DNA from: Candida dubliniensis CD36
Lineage: Eukaryota; Ascomycota; Pichiomycetes; Serinales; Debaryomycetaceae
Direction of reading: 5' to 3'
Assembly (NCBI RefSeq): GCF_000026945.1
Contig: NC_012863.1
Location: forward strand, 959,501-1,023,500
Length of the DNA: 64,000 nucleotides
The translations under genes were made by a program, and so were the position numbers. Below, one piece after another: positions 47,249-57,340 of this stretch (positions are counted from its first letter, which is position 1; the number at the start of each line of letters is the position of its first letter). Below the pieces are notes generated by a model. The model did no database searches and was not told the DNA's origin. It worked only from the letters and a program-made list of their open reading frames with translations.

Positions 47249-48901
47249 TTAGAAAATAATGGACATACCACCAACAAAAGCAGTGACAATAGTAGTAATT
47301 GAAACCAATTTGACCATAGACATTTGTTGAGTTGATTTATTTCCAGAGCTTGAGTTAGATCCAGAACTGGTGCTGCTGCTAGATGATCCAGAAGCAGAGG
47401 AAGAAGCAGATCCAGATCCAGATTTGGAGCTTCCACCGGAAGCAGAAGCCTTACCAGTAGCCACTCCACTAACAGCTTTGCAGCTGCCAGAAGAACTAGC
47501 CTTGCTATTGATTGAAGCACTGCCTTTGAAATCACAAGCACTGGATTTTTTGTCTTGATCAATATAGTATTCATTCAAAACATACGACAAACGGTCCTTA
47601 TCAGAACAGAAGGATGCCACACCATAGTCACCTTTGTTACCGTCAGCAGAAATAGCTGAGCAATCGATATAACCACAAACTTGGGCAAACAAGTCACCAT
47701 AATCTTCTTTCTCAACACTATCAGCAACAACACATTCAAATGACTTGGAAACACAGTCACAGTAATCTTTATCAGGAGTTGGTGGCAATTTAGTTGCAGC
47801 CTTCCAAGTACTAGCGGCAGTTCCTGGACATTCCAAAGTCTTGCTGGCTTCAGAGCTGGATAATGTTGAAGTGTGGGCAAGGGATGGGCTTATTTTGTTC
47901 ATTTCTGACTTGTAATTGTTGTAGTCGGATAAAGTCTTGACTGAATCGCCATCAACCAGAACCAAACCGTATTTGTTGGCTTCTTCATAATACATATAAA
48001 CAATACCCCCAGACCAGACGTCGGTCATCTTATCAGAAAACAAGGTACCAATTTCTTGGAACAAACGTGGACGGTTAGCATTGCATCCATATTCGGAGAA
48101 GAAAGCTGGGATGGTCAAGTTTTTGATTTCTTCGGTTCTGTCCTTGTAGCCTGAGGATTCAAAAGTGGATTTGCCACACCATTCGTACATATTGATCCCG
48201 AAGAAATCAGCACGGTCATCTAATGAACCACAAGAGAAATAATCAGCAATGGCAACTCTAATTTCTTCATCATCATTGGATGAATAACCAACTGGAATTT
48301 CTCTATAATTAGAGTCCTTGAGGTATTTCTTCATGTCTCTAATGGCAGCCTTGACAAATGGAGAAGCATCAGTGTTTGAACGGTTATTAGTAACTTCGTT
48401 ACCAGCAAAAAATCCCAAAACATTAGAGTATTCTTGCATGTTGTCAACAACCTTTGTATAACGTTCGTACAAGTCCAAATTCCATTCTGGGCTGTTTCTG
48501 TTAATTGAAACGGTTGGTTCTGATAAATCAGCAACAATATAAATACCGGCGTCACTGAAAATCTTCATACACTCCTCGTGATCCTTCTCTGGGTCAATAG
48601 CATAAACTCTCAAGGCATTGGTGTTTGATTCCTTGAAATACTTGACGTCACGCTTACAAGCATCGGCATCGGCTAAAGGATCAGTGTATTTTCTATTAGG
48701 ATCAGCATCGTAGCCAGAAGAAACTGAGCCTGCGGCATCCTGCTGATAGGCAATACCCCTGATTAAAAATTGAGAACCATTATTGGAGAAGTAAAACTTG
48801 TTACCAATAACTTCAATTGGTGGGGTGGACGATTCAAATTTGGCTAAAGTTAATGAAAAGAGTGTGACAAATGTGGCCAAAGATTTGATTAATGAATACA
48901 T
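47249..48901 (-). CDS. PHR1: Phr1, GPI-anchored beta-1,3-glucanosyltransferase (GH72)
   Basis: Encodes 550 residues from the ATG at 48901. Phr1 cuts a beta-1,3-glucan chain and joins the new end to another, shaping the cell wall at neutral to alkaline pH. Seen: signal peptide 1-20, the GH72 domain at about 21-330 with catalytic Glu169 (Gly-Asn-Glu) and Glu270 (Phe-Ser-Glu-Tyr-Gly), a Cys-rich CBM43/X8 domain at about 370-465, a Ser/Gly-rich stretch, and a hydrophobic GPI signal at the end. Reading a CTG at 47957-47959 as Ser gives Gly-Leu-Val-Ser-Val-Asp-Gly, the sequence I remember for Candida Phr1. Known from C. albicans work: expression is alkaline-induced through Rim101, and two Rim101-type sites lie upstream here. 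Candidate alternative, PHR2, is acid-expressed and elsewhere. Confidence 0.96.
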   Translation of the reverse strand: MYSLIKSLATFVTLFSLTLAKFESSTPPIEVIGNKFYFSNNGSQFLIRGIAYQQDAAGSVSSGYDADPNRKYTDPLADADACKRDVKYFKESNTNALRVYAIDPEKDHEECMKIFSDAGIYIVADLSEPTVSINRNSPEWNLDLYERYTKVVDNMQEYSNVLGFFAGNEVTNNRSNTDASPFVKAAIRDMKKYLKDSNYREIPVGYSSNDDEEIRVAIADYFSCGSLDDRADFFGINMYEWCGKSTFESSGYKDRTEEIKNLTIPAFFSEYGCNANRPRLFQEIGTLFSDKMTDVWSGGIVYMYYEEANKYGLVLVDGDSVKTLSDYNNYKSEMNKISPSLAHTSTLSSSEASKTLECPGTAASTWKAATKLPPTPDKDYCDCVSKSFECVVADSVEKEDYGDLFAQVCGYIDCSAISADGNKGDYGVASFCSDKDRLSYVLNEYYIDQDKKSSACDFKGSASINSKASSSGSCKAVSGVATGKASASGGSSKSGSGSASSSASGSSSSSTSSGSNSSSGNKSTQQMSMVKLVSITTIVTAFVGGMSIIF

Positions 48902-49450
48902 CTTTTTTTCTTGCTTCACTCTGCAATTGGTATGTTAAATGGGGAAAATAAGTTAATCTATGAATTGAAAAAAAAAACCACACACACAGTTGAGCTTTTT
49001 GAAGTGATTAATAAATACTATTATTAAATGATGGTTTGTTTTAAGTATTGACTGTGGTGGTAACTATACTCTTGATGAATATTGCCGGTCGTAAATATTA
49101 ACCTTTGTAGTTGAAAAAAAAAAATTTTACGATATTTGTTTAAGCGATGAAATGATCTTGGGGTTGCAACACCTTGTTCAATATATATTAGTATGAATGG
49201 GGGTCGTTAGTGAATTTCTCAAAGAAAGGCGACAGTAGAAACGGAGGTGTTTAACTGGAGTGTATGAGTGATAAACAAGGGTCGATTAAAGGCGTGTGTG
49301 AAATTGGGATAACAAAAAACTGAAAACAAAATCTGAAAACAAATTGTTATCACAATTGATGAGAGAATAGCGTGGTATTTATATATATGGTTATAAATAA
49401 CATTTCAAGGTGGAATGATTTGATCTAAGGAGAATTCATATTGAATAAAT

Positions 49451-49458
49451 TTTCTTGG
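49451..49458 (-). promoter_or_regulatory. Rim101-type site CCAAGAAA, proximal
   Basis: TTTCTTGG on the plus strand is CCAAGAAA on the PHR1 coding strand, 550 bp upstream of the start. CCAAGAAA is the reported recognition sequence of Candida Rim101, the pH regulator that activates PHR1 at alkaline pH. Confidence 0.55.
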
Positions 49459-49762
49459 TTTTATTTCCATTTGTTATTGTCGTTGTTGTGTTGTGTTTTG
49501 TAAGACGAAATAAAATAAAAAAAAGAAAGCTATTATTAGTATAAAGTAGCGTTATATTTCGTGTTTTGTGATAAATATAGTATTGGACGGTAATCGTGAG
49601 TATTATGGGGCGGACGGGGACGAGGGAGAGGGCGGTAGCTTGAATGATATGGACGTGAACGGAACACAAAGCTAAGAACAACCTAAGAAATTTTTTTAAG
49701 GCTAAGAAAAAAAAAAGTGCAAATTTTTAGTTTTCAGTTTCATTTGGGTTAAAATGAGTATT

Positions 49763-49770
49763 TTTCTTGG
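49763..49770 (-). promoter_or_regulatory. Rim101-type site CCAAGAAA, distal
   Basis: A second exact CCAAGAAA (on the PHR1 coding strand) about 860 bp upstream of the start, 312 bp from the first and in the same orientation. Confidence 0.55.
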
Positions 49771-51241
49771 AATTCTTTCTGCAAGTGTGAGAGAAATGGC
49801 AAATTGAAAACATTCAAATCTTTTTCAAATGATGAATGTTTACTACTACTTCATTGGTTCTGGATTTGTTTGCAAGAGAATGACTTAGCAGTGCTTAGCC
49901 GAAAATTTGTCTGTGTTTCTTTTTTTTTTTTTTTTGGCCAATTCTTTTGCATCCACTAGGACATGTTTGGCTACCAAACAAAAACTAAAAGCCGGTGAGC
50001 AAATTCCAGCTAATACACCAAAACTATCGAGTAGCATCCTTGTAAACATTTCTTTCATTTTCCATTCGTAGAATGTTTTGGTTTATACTGTGTTTATTTG
50101 TTTTTACCAATGATATTGTGAACTAATTCACCATTGTAGGTGCAAAATAGCAATGAGTTTCGTCTAATACCCACGTGATTATGGGTCGCACTAACCGGAA
50201 AAATATGCTGTAAGATAACATAATGTACGCAATATACAGAACCTGTTTAGCACTTCCAATTTGAACAAATCATAAACAAATCTGTGCAAAACTAGAAGGT
50301 ATTTGATGCATAGAACCGACAATAGGTTGTGGTAGGTAATGAATAGCGGTTTAGGGCAAAGTCGCGTGCTCTTGGATATCTCCTCATGTGTATGGCTAGC
50401 TTAGTTCGCTGGTTCGTTGGATCATACGTTACAATTACACTACACCTTCTTCTCCAATAGTTTAAACTTCCAGTTATAGGTATCTGTTTGTTAGCTTCCC
50501 CTCTCTCTTTGTGTATTAAATTCCTTTGATTTGTTCTATTATATAGTTCTAGCTTTTGTTTTTCCCTTGTGTTTCAAATACCAAGAAAAAAAAAAAAAAA
50601 AAGAACAATCAGCACCAAGCTTTAACATTTTCAGATTTCTTGATTTGGTGGCTATGTTGTTAGTCGAAGTAAATGTAATACAAGTAGTGTTTGGTGGTGG
50701 TATAAGCGATGGTCATATCATTGGTACCGCCATTAACACACCTACCAGAATAAACACAGATGGGGTTCAAGTTTTTTTTTTTTTTTTTTTTTCACTCTTA
50801 TCACACACGAACCCCACATTTCTTTATTTAGGTTTTCACTATTGTGTGGTACAAAGGTATAACCATGTTTAGTTGTAGTCTGGTTCATTGTTCTAACCAA
50901 CTTGGTCTAATACTACTACTCGTCTCCTCCTTCTGACACAGCCCACTTTGCTTTTTTTTTTTTCTTCAATACCGAGAATTCTATAAAAATGCTACCACTT
51001 GGCAAATGGTCATTTAATCAACAAAGACTACTCCAAAATATTTATACCAAAGAGAAAGGCTTACAGGGTTGTCTTGTTGTGATGCACACATTCAAAATAC
51101 CTCTCGTGTGAGAGCCAAGCGTTAACAAAAAATAATCTATATTGAATATTTAACTCCAGACACAATAGTATACAACTTCAAGTCTTGGTTCCGTGACAAA
51201 GTGTTTGTTTAGGCTTAAAACACACACAATCTAACCATTAA

Positions 51242-52267
51242 TTAACGGTTCTGGTGATTGAAGTAACTCTTGTTGAAATTGTGAAATCTTCCATACTCGT
51301 AGCATCCCGAAGATTCTCTAATTTGCAATAATTGTGGCATCCATTTTTGGATATCGGCTATTCTTCGACTAGTTGCTGGATGGGTTGAAAAAAATTCCCA
51401 GGTGTTCAAGTAACCGCCCTCTTGGGATGCAATTCCAGTTGCTTTTTTCTCTGCCTGACTCATTCGATGCCAAAAATTAATGGATTCTTGTGGATTAAAA
51501 CACGCCCGAGCCAACAATTCACAACCGATATGATCAGCTTCCGATTCCATTTCTCTCGATGCTGGCATAGTCAAAACTCCATTTATCAATAGGTCATTGA
51601 ACCAACTAACTCCAGTTATGGTGTACAAAATTGTCGACAAAACCATATAAATCGGCTGTTTCAGTAATTGTTCACTCGAATGCTGGGCTAATTGATGGGA
51701 TAATTCGTGGGATAACACCGTGGCTAACCCATCTTCATTCTGACAAATGGACAAGATCGAACTGAAAATGAAAATTTTCCCATTGGGTAATATAAATGCG
51801 TTAGGTGGCAATCTATTGTTTTCAATGATGTTGATCTCCCACTTTAGACTTTTTAAATGTGTCAAAAAATTGGCGTTTAAATCGTCGTTGATATTGTCAT
51901 TTAGCGCCACCGCAAGTAACTTATTCATGATGGTTGATACTCGGCTATACAATGGGTTTGAGTGGGGTAATATTTGCAGTTGGAATTGTTGGTAAATCTG
52001 ACGATAAGAATAGTCACCAATCTTTGTTTCTAGCCAATATGGAACCCATATAAATCTACTACGATGGGTATATGGGGCATCATGAAGGTTGTAAATATAG
52101 AAGCCTAATAATCCTCCACCAATGTATAGGGTTTTCCTGCTGGTTAATAAATGAGAATACGAGGTGGTAAATGATGACGAGGTACTATTATCAAACCGTT
52201 TATAGGTGGCATAAGTTCGTTTGAAAAATAAACGCAGAAATATCTTGGAGCCAAACATTGTCACCAT
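51242..52267 (-). CDS. OMA1: Oma1 mitochondrial inner-membrane metallopeptidase
   Basis: Encodes 341 residues from the ATG at 52267 (yeast Oma1 has 345). Oma1 is an M48-family zinc protease of the mitochondrial inner membrane that acts in quality control and stress. Seen: a basic, Ser/Thr/Tyr-rich N-terminus acting as presequence, a membrane segment near 48-62 ([12 protein letters not shown]), and the zinc motif His187-Glu188-Leu-Ser-His191. The third ligand region is Met-Glu-Ser-Glu-Ala-Asp-His-Ile-Gly, and His-Pro-Ala-Thr-Ser-Arg-Arg-Ile stands near the C-terminus as in all M48 enzymes of this type. The order and spacing are complete, so it should be active. Confidence 0.94.
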   Translation of the reverse strand: MVTMFGSKIFLRLFFKRTYATYKRFDNSTSSSFTTSYSHLLTSRKTLYIGGGLLGFYIYNLHDAPYTHRSRFIWVPYWLETKIGDYSYRQIYQQFQLQILPHSNPLYSRVSTIMNKLLAVALNDNINDDLNANFLTHLKSLKWEINIIENNRLPPNAFILPNGKIFIFSSILSICQNEDGLATVLSHELSHQLAQHSSEQLLKQPIYMVLSTILYTITGVSWFNDLLINGVLTMPASREMESEADHIGCELLARACFNPQESINFWHRMSQAEKKATGIASQEGGYLNTWEFFSTHPATSRRIADIQKWMPQLLQIRESSGCYEYGRFHNFNKSYFNHQNR

Positions 52268-53204
52268 TTCAAGTGGTTTATACTAATGTTGAAACTGGTT
52301 TAGGTTGTTGCTCAGAATACAAATTTATAACATCTATAAGATGCTTGCAGAAACAAAAAAAAAAAAAAAAAAAATAGTCGCAATAGAAACCTCCAGAACA
52401 AAAAAAATAATTGGGAAAAAGAAAAAGAAACTCTCTACAAGTTCAAGGTTGATAGTTGCATACTATACCGTTTCGAAACACAGATCGAATAGTTTTCCAA
52501 TTATTATTATTATTTCTAGTGATCGTCATAAGAACATTACTAGCCATAATTCCCCTGAAAGCTGTTCGTAATATCAATTTTCTATTTATTTTTTTTGTTT
52601 CGAAGGTTCTTTTGAAGCTAAAATGTAAGGGGTTTGTTCAGTTGGATGGAATCTATAGCTATGTAAATTCATGTCAATCTACTTCGTCTGATTGAGAAAC
52701 ATTCTGGAATCGCTTGACCACAACCCATCATAGAGCTTTTTTTTTTCTTATCTGTCTCGACTAACTCTATTGGTCAACTGTGCGCCATCTAAAAGAGTGG
52801 CTGGTGCACAGTCTTAAACATTCCAGAATAAATTGAGTTTCCGACTGCACCAATAAGATTCCGGCAAATCAACTACAACATCTAAAAACATAGCTGGATC
52901 AGGAAGTTTGGTTATACTAAGTAAGGGTACCAATCTTGTTTAGTATCCTTCTCAGTTCAGTAATTACTTTAAGAGTTGAGTTTGCAAATAGATTAGTTTT
53001 ATTTGCGATAATTGAATGTCCCTTTACCAACCCTGTTTGAGATTCAAATGAATTGTACTGCAATATAGAACAACAGTTCCAGCATACTTCATTTTCTCTT
53101 ACACTTCAACAAAAGTTGTCTCATATAATTATAAACCAATCGATGAATTCTATATTTATACAAAAAATGTACCTTTACTTGATTGTAGCCAGTAAAAACT
53201 ATAT
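52268..53204. other. Intergenic region between OMA1 and the SKG1-like gene
   Basis: About 940 bp; both flanking genes read leftward. Contents: an A-run at 52352-52373, ATT repeat near 52503-52513 and a T-run at 52739-52747. A C/T-balanced stretch at 52760-52930 has no clear feature. No RNA gene recognised. Confidence 0.4.
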
Positions 53205-54050
53205 CTATTTCTTTTTTTCAGGTTGAGTTAGATCAGTAACTTCAACTTTTGGTGCCTCATACGTAAAATGATCGTTAATAGCGTGGGTTTCACCAATTAA
53301 GTAATTATTAATTAAATCGCTACTCGAGTTATTATTTTTCCCCACAGCAATCGTGTTACCATGGTTGTTGTTATTGACTGATTTAACTTGATATTTGGTG
53401 GCTTTACTAGGTAGTTTCTCAAAAAATACCGGATTATTGAGCTGTTTGGCTAGCGTATTTAGATCGTTTGACGATGTACGTAAATGGGAGTTGATTAACG
53501 AAGACGAGCTGTCAGTTGTCAAATTATTACCAGTACCGTTGTTGGTATTTGTCTCCATATCGGTATCGGTGTCGTTGGGATGGGCTTCCGCTATATCCGC
53601 AGTAGAGCCTTGTGCTGATGAGGAACCCTGTTGATTCAGTGGTAAAATAGGAATAAAAGTTTCATAGAAATCATAGCTTGTTTGAGGTCTTTGGCTGACA
53701 TTGTTGGAATTGTAGTGCTGACTATAAGGTGTTGGGGTTTGTCTGCTTGCAGTCGACGTTGAATGCTGTTGCCCATCATTGCTATTTTCCGATGAATCGT
53801 GAGTTAATTTTTCTTCACGTATATGGGCTTCGTCTTCATCGTTATTCTTTTCGTATTGTTTGTGGAGCTCCTCCTGAAACTGGTTGAAAGAATGGTCGTC
53901 TCGTAATCCTATGTCGATTTCATTATCTTTCATATCCTCATGTTTCTGTTTCTGCTGATTCCGATACCAAAATATCCCAACCACCACCAATATTATAAAT
54001 GAAGGGATTCCAACGGCTAACCCTACTGTTAATCCTTGTGTATTTACCAT
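53205..54050 (-). CDS. Single-pass membrane protein, SKG1/AIM20-like
   Basis: Encodes 281 residues from the ATG at 54050. Residues 6-27 form one membrane segment rich in Gly, Val and Ile (Val-Gly-Leu-Ala-Val-Gly-Ile-Pro-Ser-Phe-Ile-Ile-Leu-Val-Val-Val-Gly). It is followed by Trp-Tyr-Arg-Asn-Gln-Gln-Lys-Gln-Lys, so the short N-terminus is probably outside and the long acidic, Asn/Ser/Thr-rich tail cytosolic. The Val-Gly-x-Ala-Val-Gly-Ile-Pro start and the size resemble yeast Skg1 and Aim20, bud-tip membrane proteins with a role in wall composition. The tail carries Tyr-Asp-Phe-Tyr-Glu-Thr-Phe-Ile-Pro-Ile-Leu-Pro and ends in a Lys cluster. Family by layout and the start block only. Confidence 0.6.
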   Translation of the reverse strand: MVNTQGLTVGLAVGIPSFIILVVVGIFWYRNQQKQKHEDMKDNEIDIGLRDDHSFNQFQEELHKQYEKNNDEDEAHIREEKLTHDSSENSNDGQQHSTSTASRQTPTPYSQHYNSNNVSQRPQTSYDFYETFIPILPLNQQGSSSAQGSTADIAEAHPNDTDTDMETNTNNGTGNNLTTDSSSSLINSHLRTSSNDLNTLAKQLNNPVFFEKLPSKATKYQVKSVNNNNHGNTIAVGKNNNSSSDLINNYLIGETHAINDHFTYEAPKVEVTDLTQPEKKK

Positions 54051-56494
54051 GATCGAACTAAAAATGAACTTGGCTGAAAAAAAAAAAATGAATATAAATG
54101 GAAACGTTGATGTAAAATGTGTATATATTTGTACCTCTATATGCTATTGCTGGTGAATTGTCAATGCGGGAACGGAAGGTATGGGGGAGAGAGGGGACCT
54201 GTTCACAAGAATAAGGTAATCTTTGTGTTTAATCTTGGTTTCTGTTAATAGACACTGGTGGTATATTGTTGAACAATTAAATATTAAAAATAGTACAACA
54301 ACAACAACAACAACAACAACAATAAAACACACTTAGCGACTGTTAAATAAAATAAAAGAAAGAAAAAAAAGAGTAACGAAAGAAAGAAAAAGCACAGCCA
54401 AGAATTTTTTTTTTCTTTCTTTTTTTTTTTTTTTCTGTTTGACTTTGTTTGCTTGACTGGTGGTTCGTTAGATTTAGCTTTTTTTCTTTTTCCCTTACTT
54501 TATCGTCGTCTCTTTTATTTTATTTTATTTTCTTCCTCTGCCTCTCCAACGCTAAATTTAAAACACCTTAATTAATTAATATGCTGGTATTATGCAATCA
54601 CACAATGTATGGACACATTTATAAATTAGATACATACATAAATACAATTTTAGACAGAGAAAGCGAAACCAAAGAAAAAAAAAAAGAAAAGAGAAGTAGT
54701 TTTAGATTACAATCGCCAGTAGTTTTGTGGTATTTCCAGTATCTGAAATCTATCCATTTACTACTACTAGGAGTAATCCCACAATCTCAAGCTCAAATTA
54801 TCGAATCTGTTAAACAATCTAGGTTATGATAATTCTAGTGCCCACAAGCGTGTTTCATTTGCATATTTCTCTCCAATGTGAATAATGACAGTGCTTGTTT
54901 TGCCATTTATTCTGCTATCTAGACTATGGAGAAAGAAATGAACAAGAGCTGTTAACACACATCACTGTGGTATAGCTGAAGGATTCATTTGTAGAGTACG
55001 TTGCTTTGGTGTGATTCAGTATTTGATCAATTGATCAATTTCTTGTGCAGTAAGTGGTATTTGTCTCCTGTTTTCTTCTGCCAATTAATGGTAAAGTCCT
55101 AGCACTACTTCTAAACTTGAAAAAGACTTCACTGTAAATCAGTCAATGGTATGGGATATTTTCCAAGCTTTATTGTTCCCCCTTTCCCCCTTGTCTTGAA
55201 TACATTAGAAGAAACTTTGCACTATATGTGTGGAGTGTTGAGATTTTTCTATTTTTGGAAACATAATGAGTTGCTTTTTTTTTTAGTCCCCTATTTTTTT
55301 TCTTATTGTTTAACCCTAACCAAATCAAACCAATCAACCACATCTTAAATCTAATTTTAAGGTACCAGAAAATCCGACTAATACCTGCCACAACCTAACA
55401 AGCTTTTATCGTCGCCAATGTAACGTTATTATTAATTCCGTTTGATTGGTATACAAATTTTGAAATCTATTTTCATGAACCGAACCAATGTATGGGGTTT
55501 CTATTTTACTCCTTTGTTAATAGTTGGTTGATTCTTTAAAGATATTACACTTTATGATATTTTTGAATTCACTTCTACATGATTGAAGAATTGTACTTTT
55601 GTTTAATACGATATGAATAATTATATTGTTTTATTTTCGAAAGAACTTGGTGATAATTCTACCAGAAAAGAAAGAAACTTCTCAATACTGACAAGCCATT
55701 TTCTCACTGATTGAATACCAACTGTCTTCAATACATAACCCTGTTTTTAATAGTTAATAGGCAAAGTAAAAGAAACTGTTTTCAATAAGACATGTCCATT
55801 AGAGTTACAACTCAACCCTCTAAAGATGGTGGTCTCAACATCATTATTATACAGAATAAGCGCTCACGTGCATTTACCAATTCGATTATTTTTTTTTTTT
55901 GTTGATGTCGTGTAGTGGATAGTAATCTTTTAAATATGCTATATTTGGTACTATCACACGACAGAGAATCATTTGAAAGAATAATTACGTTTGTTGGTAA
56001 ATCGCACATAAAGAAGAGAATTGTTATTAGAGAGAAAGTGTTGAATTAGTTAAAAGGATTTAAGTGTGAGTGTGTGAGCGAATAGAATAATTGGTACACA
56101 CACGCACGAAATTGTTGAATTCTATTTAAGTAAAGAGAATCTAGAAAATTAATTATTTAGTTAGAATGGACCTCATGCAAGCTTAGGCTGAGATCCAGGA
56201 ATATACAAATACATACAATCCACACATATTACACTCGTACGGAATAGAGGTATCCCGAAGACTTACACTTAGTCACTGTGTCCATTATTACACATACATC
56301 CAATAGCATTGATTTACTACTTTTAGCCAACCACCAGAAACGGCGTGAGTATTCACATTGCACGTGAATCAGTACCGTAAATATCATTGTCATTTAAATT
56401 AAATAGCGCTACATTGTGACAGTTGATGCTTGAATCAAATTTTTCTTTGCTCTGTAATGATTGTTAGTAATACTACAATAGCGAGCTTTCAGAT
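54051..56494. other. About 2.4 kb divergent intergenic region upstream of RCE1
   Basis: Divergent promoters of the SKG1-like gene and RCE1. It contains an ACA repeat at 54297-54320, T-runs at 54403-54432 and 55888-55901, a TTTTA repeat near 54515-54530, TTAA repeats near 54569-54580 and CACGTG sites at about 55866 and 56362. An 82-codon plus frame at 54581-54829 is Lys/Glu-rich through an A-run and has no domain. No RNA gene recognised. Confidence 0.4.
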
Positions 56495-57340
56495 ATGGGA
56501 AAAATACTATCAATATTAACAGCCTGCTCCTATGTTTTTGCCATATATTTTGCTCCACCACCGTCAATTAAACATAAAGATCGTAACAATCTTGATGTGG
56601 TACGACATCGAATACTGCGAATAATTATACTATGCACATTGTTGATGATAATTATACCTAATTTAGTTCTAATCCAGGGCAAAAATCATAACGAAACATA
56701 TTTGGATAAAATTAGACAGCTTGGAATAATCCCTGGGTTCACTAACTCAACTAGCTTAGCTGTTGATTTGTTCAATATTGGGTTTACAATATATTTCATT
56801 TTGATATTATATTCATCAAGTATTTACCAAATCTACATCGAAGAGATTGAATTTTTTGACTGGAAGCATCAAATCAATTCCATTAGCAACACTTCAGTAC
56901 TTTATCCTATCCGAGATTACGTACTTGCTCCCATATCGGAAGAGTTGATATATCGTGGATTAATCTTCTTGATCAATAATGATACCAATACAGACTCCAA
57001 TCACAAGAATCGCCATGTGTTCACACCGTTTTTGTTTGGTGTGGCTCATATACACCACGGCATACAATTATATCAACAAAATGTACCGGTAATGACAATA
57101 GTTATTACAACTGGGTTTCAACTTATATACACTTCGTTATTTGGTAAATTGAGTGAAATAGTTTATTCTGGGACTAACCAAAATTTGTGGAGTTGCATTG
57201 TATTACATATGATCTGTAATGTATTTGGATTACCTAGTTTTACCTTAGACTCATCGAAATTGATCCATCAAGTGATGTTTTACTCGTTGATAGTTTTGGG
57301 CATAGTTCATAGCATGGTGGTATTGTTGTATTACATGTAG
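56495..57340 (+). CDS. RCE1: Rce1 CAAX prenyl protease (type II)
   Basis: Encodes 281 residues from the ATG at 56495 (yeast Rce1 has 315). Rce1 is an ER membrane protease that removes the last three residues of farnesylated or geranylgeranylated CAAX proteins such as Ras and a-factor. Seen: at least six hydrophobic segments; the glutamate motif Glu149-Glu150-Leu-Ile-Tyr-Arg154-Gly; Phe-Gly-Val-Ala-His185-Ile-His-His; and His238 in Leu-His-Met-Ile-Cys-Asn. These three blocks (EExxxR, FxxxH, HxxxN/B) define the CPBP/Rce1 family and contain the Glu and two His needed for activity. A CACGTG site lies about 130 bp upstream. Confidence 0.94.
   Translation: MGKILSILTACSYVFAIYFAPPPSIKHKDRNNLDVVRHRILRIIILCTLLMIIIPNLVLIQGKNHNETYLDKIRQLGIIPGFTNSTSLAVDLFNIGFTIYFILILYSSSIYQIYIEEIEFFDWKHQINSISNTSVLYPIRDYVLAPISEELIYRGLIFLINNDTNTDSNHKNRHVFTPFLFGVAHIHHGIQLYQQNVPVMTIVITTGFQLIYTSLFGKLSEIVYSGTNQNLWSCIVLHMICNVFGLPSFTLDSSKLIHQVMFYSLIVLGIVHSMVVLLYYM

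Larger units (their letters stand above)
48902..51241. other. PHR1 promoter and OMA1 3' flank
   Basis: About 2.3 kb upstream of leftward PHR1. It contains CA repeats near 48980-48988, A-runs at 49113-49123 and 50585-50602, T-runs at 49920-49935 and 50770-50792, a CACGTG site at about 50172-50177, and two Rim101-type sites (49451-49458 and 49763-49770). A long promoter is usual for a gene under strong environmental control. No RNA gene or coding frame was supported. Confidence 0.5.

Noticed and set aside
54581..54829. 82-codon plus-strand frame upstream of RCE1
   Set aside because: Runs through an A-rich tract giving Lys/Glu repeats, no domain, and lies in a divergent promoter region.
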